A stretch of 64,000 bases of DNA, from NCBI RefSeq assembly GCF_026625845.1, contig NZ_CP113066.1, forward strand, positions 186,001 through 250,000, given 5' to 3'. The position numbers and the translations under genes were made by a program. This stretch comes from Agrococcus sp. SL85. GTDB lineage: Bacteria; Actinomycetota; Actinomycetes; Actinomycetales; Microbacteriaceae. This document shows positions 56,390-64,000 of this stretch, in pieces. Within the stretch, counting starts at the first letter, position 1, and each line of letters starts with the position of its first letter. Below the pieces are notes generated by a model. That model was not told the origin of the DNA, did not search any database, and saw only the letters and a list, made by a program, of their open reading frames with translations.

Positions 56390-57109
56390 TCAGCCTGCCG
56401 CGCGCTCCTCGCCGATCGAGCGCGCGCGCACGCCCGCGATGTGGGCGCGCATCGCCGCGACCGCCGCGCCCTCGTCGTGGTGCTCGAAGGCGCGCAGGAT
56501 CGCCTCGTGCTCGACGTGGGCCTCCTCCACGTCGCTCGTGCCGCGCAGCACCGCCTGCCGCAGGCGGTGCGTGAGGGCGCCGAGGTCGCTGTGCATCGCG
56601 ACGAGGTAGCGGTTGCCCGTCGCGGCGAAGATGAGCCGGTGGAAGGCGTTGTCGGCCTCGAAGTAGTCGCGCGTGATCGCGACGGGCACCTCGCCCTGCT
56701 CCATGGCAGCCACGATGCGGGCGGCGCACGCCTCGTGCGCCTCGTGCGCGCGCTGCAGCTCGGGCACGAGCGCCTCGGCCCGGGGCGCCGCGAGCCGAGC
56801 CGCCTCGAGCTCGAGCATCATGCGCGCGTCGAAGAGCTCGGCGAGCTGCGCCTCGCCGAGCGGCGGCGCCACGCGGTAGCCCTTGAGCGCCTCGCGCGTC
56901 ACGAGGCCCGTGCGCTCGAGCTGCACCATCGCCTCGCGCACGGGCGTGGGCGAGACGTCGAGCTGCTTCGCGAGCGTGTCGATCGAGAGGCGCGAGCCCG
57001 GCTCGACGTCGCCCTCGAGCAGCATCGCGAGGATGCGGTCGTAGACGCGGTCGCGGAGCCCCCTGCGCTCGAGCTCGCTCACGCCGCGGATCGGCAGCGC
57101 GGCGCTCAT
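56390..57109 (-). CDS. GntR family (FCD) transcriptional regulator
   Basis: Regulator of 239 residues. The winged helix lies at about 15-80 (LRDRVYDRILAMLLEGDVEP, LSIDTLAKQLDVSPTPVREA). The FCD ligand domain has metal-type residues in FEADNAFHRLIFAATGN, MHSDLGALTHRLRQ and HEAILRAFEHHDEG. It is the last gene of the kinase operon (ATGA overlap with tpiA) and lies next to one of two shared palindromes, so it most likely represses both operons until a pathway intermediate binds. Confidence 0.93.
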   Translation of the reverse strand: MSAALPIRGVSELERRGLRDRVYDRILAMLLEGDVEPGSRLSIDTLAKQLDVSPTPVREAMVQLERTGLVTREALKGYRVAPPLGEAQLAELFDARMMLELEAARLAAPRAEALVPELQRAHEAHEACAARIVAAMEQGEVPVAITRDYFEADNAFHRLIFAATGNRYLVAMHSDLGALTHRLRQAVLRGTSDVEEAHVEHEAILRAFEHHDEGAAVAAMRAHIAGVRARSIGEERAAG

Positions 57110-57880
57110 CGCGACGCCCCCGCGAGCTCGTGCGCCTCGTCGAGGATGCGGCCGAACGCGGCGGGGTCGTGCGCGAAGCGGCCGAGGAACATGCCGTCGA
57201 CGCCGTCGGCGATGCGCGGCAGGAGGCCGGGGCCCGCGCTGCCGCCGTAGATGACCTGCGCGTCGAGCGCGGGATCGCCGGCGAGGTGGGCGCGGAGCGC
57301 CCCGCCGACCGCGCGGATGTGGTCGTCGCCCGCGGGCGCGGGCGCGCCGATCGCCCAGACGGGCTCGTACGCCACGACGAGGCGGCCGGTCGCCCCGGCC
57401 TCGCGCGCGAGCGCGAGCGATGCCTCGAGCCTGGGCGACGCATGCCGCCGCGGCGGCGTCGGGGGCGCCCTCGTCGGCCTCGCCGATGCACAGCACGGGC
57501 GCGATGCCGTGGCGGAGCGCCGCCGCGACCTTCCGCGCGACCGTCCCGTCGGTCTCGCCGAACATCGCGCGGCGCTCGGCGTGGCCGATCTCGGCCAGCC
57601 GCACGCCGTGCTCGGCGAGCTCCGGCGCCGAGACCTCGCCCGTGAAGGCGCCCTCGTCCTCCCAGTGGAGGTCCTGCGCGCCCACGAGCATGCGGCCCTC
57701 GGCCGCGATCGGGACGACGTCGGGGATCGACGGGAACGTGGGGATGACGAAGGGCTCCACGACCCCATCCTGCACCGCGGGGTGGGCGGCGCAGATGCGC
57801 GCGACCTCGCGGGTCCACTCGATCTGGCGCGCGCGCCCGAAGTACATCTTCAGGCTCGAGCCGATGAGCAGCCGGCGCAT
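57106..57880 (-). CDS. Triose-phosphate isomerase-like tetrulose-phosphate isomerase (apparent frameshift)
   Basis: TIM-family isomerase of 257 residues after correction. The catalytic His (IGHAERRAMFGE) and Glu (VVAYEPVWAIGA) are present, with the phosphate loop VIYGGSAGPGLL. The canonical NWKMN start is changed to SLKMYFG, so the Asn before Lys is lost, and Ser of HSERR is Ala, as expected for a specialised paralogue. The plus strand has GAGCCTGGG near 57427; restoring AGCT gives ACVAQLEASLALAREAG. In mycobacteria such enzymes (LerI) turn L-erythrulose 1-phosphate into D-erythrulose 4-phosphate. Confidence 0.85.
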
Positions 57881-57881
57881 C

Positions 57882-58337
57882 TCAGCCCTCGTAGGCGCAG
57901 ATGTCGTCGACGTTCGCCTGCGAGTGGCTCGAGGGGTCGAACTCGTACGTCAGCCACTCCTTCGCCAGCCGCTTCGCGAGCTCGATGCCCACGACGCGCT
58001 GGCCCATGCAGAGCACCTGCGCGTCGTTCGAGAGGATCGAGCGCTCGACCGAGAAGGAGTCGTGCGCGGTCACGGCGCGGATGCCCGCGACCTTGTTCGC
58101 GGCGATCGCGACGCCGAGGCCCGTGCCGCAGAACAGGATCGCTCGGTCGGCCTCGCCGCGCGCGATCCGCTCCGCCGCCTCGATCGCGACCTTCGGGTAG
58201 GAGGTCGCGCCGTCGGGGTCGTCGACGCCGACGTCGACGATCGACTCGAGCAGCGCGTGGCCCTGGAGGTCGGCCTTCAGGACCTCCTTGTAGTCGTAGC
58301 CGGCCTTGTCGCTGCCGATGATGAGGCGGATCGCCAT
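57882..58337 (-). CDS. RpiB-like sugar-phosphate isomerase
   Basis: RpiB/LacAB isomerase of 151 residues: [20 protein letters not shown], catalytic Cys in [39 protein letters not shown]. The Ser-for-Thr type changes and the neighbours point to a tetrose rather than ribose phosphate; DerI of mycobacteria, which interconverts D-erythrulose 4-phosphate and D-erythrose 4-phosphate, belongs to this family. ATG at 58337 lies just after the kinase stop; the tpiA-like gene follows after one base. Confidence 0.88.
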   Translation of the reverse strand: MAIRLIIGSDKAGYDYKEVLKADLQGHALLESIVDVGVDDPDGATSYPKVAIEAAERIARGEADRAILFCGTGLGVAIAANKVAGIRAVTAHDSFSVERSILSNDAQVLCMGQRVVGIELAKRLAKEWLTYEFDPSSHSQANVDDICAYEG

Positions 58338-58339
58338 GG

Positions 58340-60068
58340 TCACTGCTCCCTGTCCGCGGTGAGGACGTCGTAGATGGTCGTGCAGATGAGCGCGAACGAG
58401 ACCGCGCCCGGGTCGGGGGTGCCGATCGACCTGTCGCCGTGCGAGCGGGCGCGCCCGAGGGTGGCCGCCATCGAGGCGGTCTCCTGCGCGGCCTCCTCGG
58501 CGACGCCGGCGGAGTGGCCCCACGCGTCGCGCAGGCGCTGGCCGCCGGCGACGCGCTGGCCCAGGTCGTCGGCGAAGGGCACGATCGCGTCGATCATGGT
58601 CTTGTCGCCGACCGTGGCCTTGCCGAAGGACATCACGGCGTCCTTCGCGGCGGCGACGCCGTCGGCCACGAGCTGCGCCGTGACCTCCTGCTGGTCGCCG
58701 AGCTCGCGGCCGAGCGCGCGCAGCATCTCGCCCCAGATGGCGCCGGAGGTGCCGCCCGCGCGGTCGCTCCAGGCGTCGGCGGCGCGCTGCAGCGTCGTCT
58801 GCGCGCCCGCGCCCGCCTCGGCGGCCGCCGACGCCGCAGCGGCGCCGGCGCGCGAGCCGCGCTGCATGCCGATGCCGTGGTCGCCGTCGCCGGCGACGGC
58901 GTCCATTCGGCCGAGGCTCGTCGGCGGCCTCGTCGACGGCCGCCGCCGCGGCGCGAAGGGCCGCGGCCACGAGGTGGGCCGCGTCGCGCGACTCCGCGCT
59001 CGACTCGGGCACGGCCTCCTCGTGCGCCTCGACGACGACGGCCTCGGCGCGGCGCTGCGGCGCGACCGAGCCCTTCGAGAAGCCGGGGGCGTCGGCGGGC
59101 GCCGTCCACAGCTCCTCGAGCTCCTCGTCGAGCCAGAGCAGCGTGAGCGAGGCGCCGGCCATGTCGAAGCTCGTGCACAGCTCGCCCACCTCGGGCTCGA
59201 CCACCTCGATGCCGCGCTCCTCGAGCAGGCGGTGCACGCGGCGGTACACGACGAAGAGCTCCTCGTACTTCACCGAGCCGAGGCCGTTCACGAGCGGCAC
59301 GACGCGCGCGCCCTCGACCTCGACGCCCTCGGGCACCTCGTCGAGCAGGCGCTCGACCCAGAGCTCCGCGAGCTCGTCGGCCGTCGGCACGTCGACCTCG
59401 TCGATGCCGGGCTCGCCGTGGATGCCGAGGCCGATGGCCATGCGGCCCTCCGGCACGGTGAAGAGCGGCGCGTCGGCGCCGGGCAGCGTGCAGCCCGAGA
59501 AGGCGACGCCGAAGGAGCGCGTGCGGTCGTTCGCGCGCCGCGCGACGCGCTCGACGCCGTCGAGGTCGTAGCCCGCCTCGGCCGCGGCGCCCGCGACCTT
59601 GAAGACCGCCAGGTCGCCCGCGATGCCGCGGCGCCGGCGCTCCTCGCCGCGCGGCGCGCTGAAGATGTCGTCGGTGACGGTGACCGTGCGCACGTCGATG
59701 CCCTGCTCGCGCAGGTGCGCCTGCGCCTGGTCGAAGTGCAGCACGTCGCCCGCGTAGTTGCCGTAGCTGAGCAGCACGCCGCGGCCCTGGTGCACGACGC
59801 CGGCGATCTGCTCGACCTGGTGCGCGGAGGGCGAGGCGAAGAGGTTGCCCATGACGGCGCCGTGGGCCAGGCCGGGCCCCACGAGGCCGCCGAAGGCCGG
59901 GTAGTGGCCGCTGCCGCCGCCGATGACGAGCGCGACCTGGTCGTCGTCGCCGCGCGTCGAGCGCACCACGCCGCCCGGGGCGGCCTGCACCCAGCGCGCG
60001 GCCGCGGCGGCGAAGCCCTCGATCATCTCGTCGGCGAACCGGCTCGGGTCGTTGAACAGTCGCGTCAT
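58340..60068 (-). CDS. Dihydroxyacetone kinase-family (DhaK-DhaL fusion) kinase (apparent frameshift)
   Basis: ATP-dependent kinase of 575 residues after correction. The DhaK part (about 1-330) has [20 protein letters not shown] and the substrate-binding His in [13 protein letters not shown]. The DhaL part (about 385-575) has [34 protein letters not shown] and [19 protein letters not shown]. The plus strand has CCGAGGCTCG at 58911-58920; AGCT in place of AGGCT joins the halves ([14 protein letters not shown]). Three enzymes in this order match the mycobacterial L-erythrulose kinase pathway (LerK). GAGGAG precedes the ATG at 60068. Confidence 0.87.
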
Positions 60069-60119
60069 TGCGCTCTCCTCGGTCGGCACCCTCTCGGGCG
60101 GGGGATGTGCAATGTCAAC

Positions 60120-60129
60120 CCTATAGGAA
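60120..60129 (-). promoter_or_regulatory. Operator CCTATAGGAA, copy 2
   Basis: The ten bases match copy 1 at 56323-56332 exactly and lie 52 bases upstream of the kinase start, on the promoter side of its operon. The 182-base gap 60069-60250 also holds the fba promoter on the other strand, so the site could touch both. Confidence 0.72.
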
Positions 60130-60250
60130 GTGCGGTCGAGCGCCACCCCGGGATCCGGATCCCGCCCCGCGCGAGGGCGCTCGCTAGGCTGAGCCACGAC
60201 ATGCGCGGCTGCGTCCACGGCGGCCGCCGAGACGAGTCAAGGAGCTGTGC

Positions 60251-61279
60251 ATGCCCGTCGCCACCCCAGAGCAGTACGCCGAGATGCTCGACAAGGCCAA
60301 GGCCAACGCCTTCGCCTACCCCGCGATCAACGTGTCGTCGTCGTCGACGATCAACGCGGTCCTCCAGGGACTCGCCGAGGCCGGCTCGGACGGCATCATC
60401 CAGGTCACCACGGGCGGCGCCGACTTCTTCGCCGGCCAGAGCGTCAAGAACCGCGCCGGCGGCGCGATCGCCTTCGCCAAGTACGTCACCGAGGTCGCGA
60501 AGGCCTACGACGTCACGGTCGCCCTCCACACCGACCACTGCCCGAAGGACGCCCTCGACTCCTTCCTGCTGCCGCTCATCGCCGCGAGCGAGGAGGAGGT
60601 GGCCGCCGGCCGCCCCGCGCTGTTCCAGTCGCACATGTGGGACGGCTCGGCCGTGCCGCTGGCCGAGAACCTCGAGATCGCGCAGCAGCTCCTCCCCCGC
60701 CTCAAGGCGATCGACGCGATCCTCGAGGTCGAGATCGGCGTCGTCGGCGGCGAGGAGGACGGCGTGCAGCACGAGGGCTCGAACGACGCCCTCTACACGA
60801 CCCTCGGCGACGTCGAGCAGGCCGTCGACGCGCTGGGCCTCGGCGAGCAGGGCCGCTACATCGCCGCGCTCACCTTCGGCAACGTGCACGGGGTCTACAA
60901 GCCCGGCAACGTCAAGCTGCGCCCGGAGCTGCTCGGCGAGATCCAGGCGGGCATCGCCGCGAAGCACGGCACGGGCCCCAAGCCCCTCGACCTCGTCTTC
61001 CACGGCGGCTCGGGGTCGACCGACGCCGAGATCGCGGAGGCCGTCGCGAGCGGCGTCATCAAGATGAACATCGACACCGACACGCAGTACGCCTACACGC
61101 GCTCGGTGGCGCACAGCATGATCTCGGGCTACGAGGGCGTGCTGAAGGTCGACGGCGAGGTCGGCAACAAGAAGCAGTACGACCCGCGCGCGTGGGGCAA
61201 GGCCGCCGAGACGGCCATGGCCGCCCGCGTCGTCGAGGCCACGAAGCAGCTCGGCTCGGCCGGCTGGTCCGGCAAGTAG
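60251..61279 (+). CDS. fba: Fructose-bisphosphate aldolase class II
   Basis: Zinc-dependent aldolase of 342 residues in glycolysis and gluconeogenesis. Metal ligands in DVTVALHTDHCPKDALDSFL, EVEIGVVGGEEDGVQHEGSN, ALTFGNVHGVYKPGNVKLRP and LDLVFHGGSGSTDAEIAEAV; MNIDTDTQYAYT binds phosphate. AAGGAG at 60238-60243 precedes the ATG. It is divergent from the erythrulose kinase operon and ends with a strong terminator. Confidence 0.97.
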   Translation: MPVATPEQYAEMLDKAKANAFAYPAINVSSSSTINAVLQGLAEAGSDGIIQVTTGGADFFAGQSVKNRAGGAIAFAKYVTEVAKAYDVTVALHTDHCPKDALDSFLLPLIAASEEEVAAGRPALFQSHMWDGSAVPLAENLEIAQQLLPRLKAIDAILEVEIGVVGGEEDGVQHEGSNDALYTTLGDVEQAVDALGLGEQGRYIAALTFGNVHGVYKPGNVKLRPELLGEIQAGIAAKHGTGPKPLDLVFHGGSGSTDAEIAEAVASGVIKMNIDTDTQYAYTRSVAHSMISGYEGVLKVDGEVGNKKQYDPRAWGKAAETAMAARVVEATKQLGSAGWSGK

Positions 61280-61292
61280 TCCCGGACGCGAC

Positions 61293-61322
61293 GGAGGGCC
61301 CCCGCCTCGGCGGGGGCCCTCC
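61293..61322 (+). terminator. Hairpin terminator after fba
   Basis: 14-base arms at 61293-61306 and 61309-61322 are exact complements; with a 4-base loop the stem is 13 bp. It starts 13 bases after the fba stop. Confidence 0.85.
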
Positions 61323-61363
61323 TGCTGTCCTGGGCGCCGAGCCCGAGGGCCGGCGGTCGTGGG

Positions 61364-61537
61364 CTACTGGCCGTTGAACGAGCGCATCTGGTTGCGCATG
61401 CCGGTGTCGGCGCCCGCCTGGTGGTCGCGCTCGTCGTTGCCGCCCGCGGTGTGCGGGTCGTCGTAGGTGCGCACGCCGGAGCCGGTGAGGTCGCGGAAGA
61501 ACGCGCGGATCCTCTGGACGATGGTCTGCTTGGCCAT
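61364..61537 (-). CDS. 57-residue charged protein, unknown
   Basis: A small gene with a good Shine-Dalgarno (AGGAGG, five bases before the ATG at 61537). The sequence starts with a basic amphipathic helix (AKQTIVQRIRAFFRDLTGSG) and continues with a hydrophilic, disordered-looking stretch rich in Asp, Gly, His and Asn (YDDPHTAGGNDERDHQAGA). There is no Cys and no membrane helix. No family recognised. It could be a small nucleic-acid or membrane-surface binding protein. Confidence 0.6.
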   Translation of the reverse strand: MAKQTIVQRIRAFFRDLTGSGVRTYDDPHTAGGNDERDHQAGADTGMRNQMRSFNGQ

Positions 61538-61588
61538 GGCTGCCTCCTGGAGTCGTGAGGGAATGGTATTCCGGGACGGCGCGGCTCG

Positions 61589-61960
61589 CTACTCCCAGTC
61601 GTCGTCGCCGTCGACGACGGCGTCGGTGCCCTCGGGCAGGCGGTCGGGCACGCCGTCGCCGTCGGCGTCGTACGCCGCGGGCGAGCCGCCCTGCTCCTCG
61701 GGGATGTCGGCGGGGTCGTCGCCCTCGTACTCCTCGTCGCGCGCCTGCGCGCCCTCGGGGGCGTCGTCGTCGTCGATCTCGTCGAGCTCGTCGGTCGCGA
61801 GCACGCGCTCCTCGCCCGCGCCCTCGCCGATCGACTCGTCGAAGTCCTCGCCGTCGGCCATCGAGTCCGCCCAGCCGTCGTCGGTCGCGGTGCTCTCCGG
61901 GGCCGCCGAGCCCGCCTCGTCGATGCCGATGATGCGGTCCTCGTCTCGCTGCTGTGCCAT
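61589..61960 (-). CDS. Highly acidic hypothetical protein
   Basis: Protein of 123 residues, about a third Asp or Glu, with no hydrophobic core (DELDEIDDDDAPEGAQ, AYDADGDGVPDRLPEG). The stretch DADGDGVPDRLPEG resembles a calcium-binding thrombospondin-type 3 or EF-hand-like loop, once. Probably intrinsically disordered and cytoplasmic, as there is no signal peptide. ATG at 61960 with TAGCGT six bases upstream (leaderless). It runs in the same direction as the 57-residue gene, 51 bases ahead of it. Confidence 0.75.
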   Translation of the reverse strand: MAQQRDEDRIIGIDEAGSAAPESTATDDGWADSMADGEDFDESIGEGAGEERVLATDELDEIDDDDAPEGAQARDEEYEGDDPADIPEEQGGSPAAYDADGDGVPDRLPEGTDAVVDGDDDWE

Positions 61961-62016
61961 GCCACGACGCTAGCGAGGGGCGCTGGGAGCGCGCCCGGAG
62001 CGAGCGGCGCGCGAGG

Positions 62017-63045
62017 TCAGCGCGTGCGGCTGGGGCGCAGCTCCTTGGGGAGCGAGAAGATGAGGTCCTCCTCGGCCGTGCGCACCTCGGTCACGTCGCG
62101 GTAGCCGGCGTCCTCGAGCTCCGCGAGCACCTCGCGCACGAGGCCCTCGGGCACGCTCGCGCCGCTCGTGACGCCGACGCTGCGGACGCCGTCGAGCCAG
62201 GCCTGCTGGATCTCGGTCGAGTAGTCGACGCGGTAGGCGGCCTTCGCGCCGTGCTCGAGGGCGACCTCGACGAGGCGCACGGAGTTCGACGAGTTCGCGC
62301 TGCCCACGACGATCACGAGGTCGGCGTCGGCGGCGACCTTCTTGATGGCCACCTGGCGGTTCTGGGTGGCGTAGCAGATGTCGTCGCTCGGCGGGTCCTG
62401 CAGGTTGGGGAAGCGCGCGCGGAGGCGCCGCACCGTCTCCATCGTCTCGTCGACCGAGAGCGTCGTCTGGCTCAGCCACACGAGCCGGTCGGGGTCCCGC
62501 ACCTGCACGGTGTCGGCCTCGTCGGGATCGTTGACGATCGTGACGCGGTCGGGCGCGTGGCCCGCGGTGCCCTCGACCTCCTCGTGGCCCTCGTGGCCGA
62601 TGAGCAGGATCTCGAAGTCGTCGCGCGCGAAGCGGATCGCCTCGCGGTGCACCTTCGTGACGAGCGGGCAGGTGGCGTCGATCGCGTCGAGGCCGCGGTC
62701 GGCCGCGCCCTGCTTCACCATGGGGCTCACGCCGTGGGCGCTGAAGATGACGCGGGCGCCCTCGGGCACCTCGTCGACCTCCTCGACGAAGATGGCGCCC
62801 TCGGCCTCGAGCGAGGCGACGACGTGCTTGTTGTGCACGATCTCCTTGCGCACGTAGATGGGTGCGCCGTGCTGCTCGAGCGCCTTCTCGACCGCGAGCA
62901 CCGCGCGGTCGACGCCGGCGCAGTAGCCGCGCGGCGTGGCGAGCAGGATGCGCTTGCCGCCCTCGACGGGCCGGTCCTCGAGGCGCCCGCGGCGGAGCGC
63001 CGGTCGTGGGGCGTCGAGCGGGACCCTGCCGTTCGTGATCGTCAC
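62017..63045 (-). CDS. ispH: 4-hydroxy-3-methylbut-2-enyl diphosphate reductase
   Basis: Fe-S reductase of 342 residues making IPP and DMAPP in the MEP isoprenoid pathway. The three cluster Cys are in [33 protein letters not shown] and [45 protein letters not shown] and [14 protein letters not shown] are also family blocks. The first ~30 residues are an actinobacterial extension. GTG at 63045 with TAGACT six bases upstream. Confidence 0.97.
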   Translation of the reverse strand: MTITNGRVPLDAPRPALRRGRLEDRPVEGGKRILLATPRGYCAGVDRAVLAVEKALEQHGAPIYVRKEIVHNKHVVASLEAEGAIFVEEVDEVPEGARVIFSAHGVSPMVKQGAADRGLDAIDATCPLVTKVHREAIRFARDDFEILLIGHEGHEEVEGTAGHAPDRVTIVNDPDEADTVQVRDPDRLVWLSQTTLSVDETMETVRRLRARFPNLQDPPSDDICYATQNRQVAIKKVAADADLVIVVGSANSSNSVRLVEVALEHGAKAAYRVDYSTEIQQAWLDGVRSVGVTSGASVPEGLVREVLAELEDAGYRDVTEVRTAEEDLIFSLPKELRPSRTR

Positions 63046-63106
63046 CGGTCCAGTCTACGTTGGAGGCGACGGGCCCGGCTGGGCGGCGGACGGCGACGGG
63101 AGCGGC

Positions 63107-64000
63107 ATGGCGGAGCGGATCACGGGCACGCCCGACGAGCCGTGGAGCGTGGAGCGGCTCGGCGCCGAGCTGAAGTCGTACATCGGCCGGCTCGGCCACC
63201 TGTGGGTCGAGGGCGAGATCACCCAGTGGTCGAACTCGCGCGGCAACGTCTTCGGCAAGCTCAAGGACGTCTCGGGCGACGCGACCGTCTCGTTCAACGT
63301 CTGGCGGTCGACGCTCTCGTCGCTCGAGGGCGACTTCTCGCAGGGCGACCGCGCGGTGCTGCTCGTCAAGCCCGACTACTGGCCGCGCGGCGGCACGCTC
63401 TCGATGGTCGCGCAGCAGATCCGCCACGTCGGCCTCGGCGAGCTGCTCGCGAGGCTCGAGGCCCTGCGCCGGCAGCTGGCATCCGAGGGCCTCTTCGACG
63501 TCTCGCGCAAGCGGCCCCTGCCCTTCCTGCCGAGCACGATCGGCCTCATCACGGGCCGCGACTCCGACGCCGAGAAGGATGTGCTCCGCAACGCCCAGCT
63601 GCGCTGGCCCGACGTGCGCTTCCGCGTCGAGCACGCGGCCGTGCAGGGCGACCAGACCGTGCCGACGGTGCTCGCCGCGCTCGAGCGGCTCGAGGCCGAC
63701 CCCGAGGTCGACGTCATCGTCATCGCGCGCGGCGGCGGCGACTTCCAGAACCTGCTGGGCTTCTCCGACGAGCGGCTCGTGCGGGCCGTCGCGGCCGTGA
63801 CGACGCCCGTCGTCTCCGCGATCGGCCACGAGGCCGACCGGCCGCTGCTCGACGAGGTCGCCGACCTCCGCGCCTCCACCCCCACCGACGCCGCGAAGCG
63901 CGTCGTGCCCGACGTCGCCGAGGAGCGCGCGCGCATCGCGCAGGGCCGCGCGCAGGCCGACGATGCGGCTCACGCAGGCTCGTGGCGCGGGAGGCCGAAC
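63107..64000 (+). CDS. xseA: Exodeoxyribonuclease VII large subunit, N-terminal part (apparent frameshifts near window end)
   Basis: XseA, catalytic subunit of exonuclease VII, which degrades single-stranded DNA. The first ~280 residues are present: the OB-fold domain (LGHLWVEGEITQWSNSRGNV, FGKLKDVSGDATVSFNVWRS), KRPLPFLPSTIGLITGRDSD, VDVIVIARGGGDFQNLLGFS and SAIGHEADRPLLDEVADLRA. In the last 50 bases the frame is lost. The G at 63978 is an AGCT insertion (CAGGCTCG), and another one-base change between about 63953 and 63962 is needed to reach the expected MRLTQLVAREAE. The gene continues past base 64000. Confidence 0.92.
   Translation, partial: MAERITGTPDEPWSVERLGAELKSYIGRLGHLWVEGEITQWSNSRGNVFGKLKDVSGDATVSFNVWRSTLSSLEGDFSQGDRAVLLVKPDYWPRGGTLSMVAQQIRHVGLGELLARLEALRRQLASEGLFDVSRKRPLPFLPSTIGLITGRDSDAEKDVLRNAQLRWPDVRFRVEHAAVQGDQTVPTVLAALERLEADPEVDVIVIARGGGDFQNLLGFSDERLVRAVAAVTTPVVSAIGHEADRPLLDEVADLRASTPTDAAKRVVPDVAEERARIAQGRAQADDAAHAGSWRGRPN

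Noticed and set aside
58340..60068. The dihydroxyacetone-type kinase as a pseudogene or as separate dhaK and dhaL genes
   Set aside because: One AGGCT to AGCT change joins the two parts without losing residues, and the residues at the junction match the family; the same error class occurs at 13 other places.

Overview
The window looks like one contiguous piece of a very high-GC actinobacterial chromosome, most like the Microbacteriaceae (an Agrococcus-like organism would fit). The grounds are the extreme G+C and strong G/C third-position bias by eye (not computed), an MshA-type glycosyltransferase, coenzyme F420 genes with the actinobacterial F420-0-type ABC cassette, class II GlpX, GTP-type PckG, DUF3515 beside thiL, and many start codons lying six or seven bases after a -10 hexamer (leaderless messages). 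No rRNA, tRNA, CRISPR, phage or insertion sequence was seen. The genus is an inference.

Layout. 1-7.1 kb: end of pckG, a PaiB-like flavoprotein, an ECF sigma factor with a membrane partner, a TPM/coiled-coil membrane protein next to PspA, and a crotonase. 7.1-14.5 kb: MshA-like glycosyltransferase, two GNATs, an amidase operon with two unknown small genes, ung and a peptidase E homologue, plus a head-to-head array of 30-bp repeats. 14.6-25.1 kb: F420-0-type ABC transporter with cofD (+ strand) converging on cofC. Beyond it, on the minus strand, lies the operon coaD-cofE-moxR-DUF58-transglutaminase. 25.2-31.6 kb: a 74-bp hairpin array, recG, rsmD, a GNAT, thiL, DUF3515, an SseB-like gene and an exonuclease. 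31.9-35.2 kb: a glycine-betaine ABC operon. 35.3-46.4 kb: a tightly coupled 12-gene minus-strand operon (branched-chain-type ABC transporter, acyl-CoA ligase, TetR, 3-hydroxybutyrate-type dehydrogenase, 3-oxoacid CoA-transferase, two alpha/beta hydrolases). 46.5-49.5 kb: a five-gene operon for SipW-type secretion. 49.5-51.8 kb: a membrane acyltransferase and glpX. 52-60.1 kb: two minus-strand operons that share an operator-like sequence and look like a polyol/acid-sugar pathway through erythrulose phosphates. 60.2-64 kb: fructose-bisphosphate aldolase, two small unknown proteins, ispH and the start of xseA.

A point that affects the annotation: at least ten genes appear frameshifted. In 14 places the break is explained by the four bases AGCT appearing with one extra internal G or C (both in one case), and removing the extra base restores a family-typical protein each time. 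I annotate these as intact genes with probable sequence errors, possibly linked to a modified AGCT-type motif. One further break (thiL) fits a missing base in a C run.

How the genes work together. CofC, CofD and CofE make F420 from FO, and the adjacent importer may supply FO or F420-0. The 35-46 kb operon would import a short acid, activate it with CoA and feed acetoacetate-level intermediates to acetyl-CoA. The 52-60 kb regulon would take up a sugar-derived compound, convert it to L-erythrulose phosphate and isomerise it to D-erythrose 4-phosphate under GntR control.
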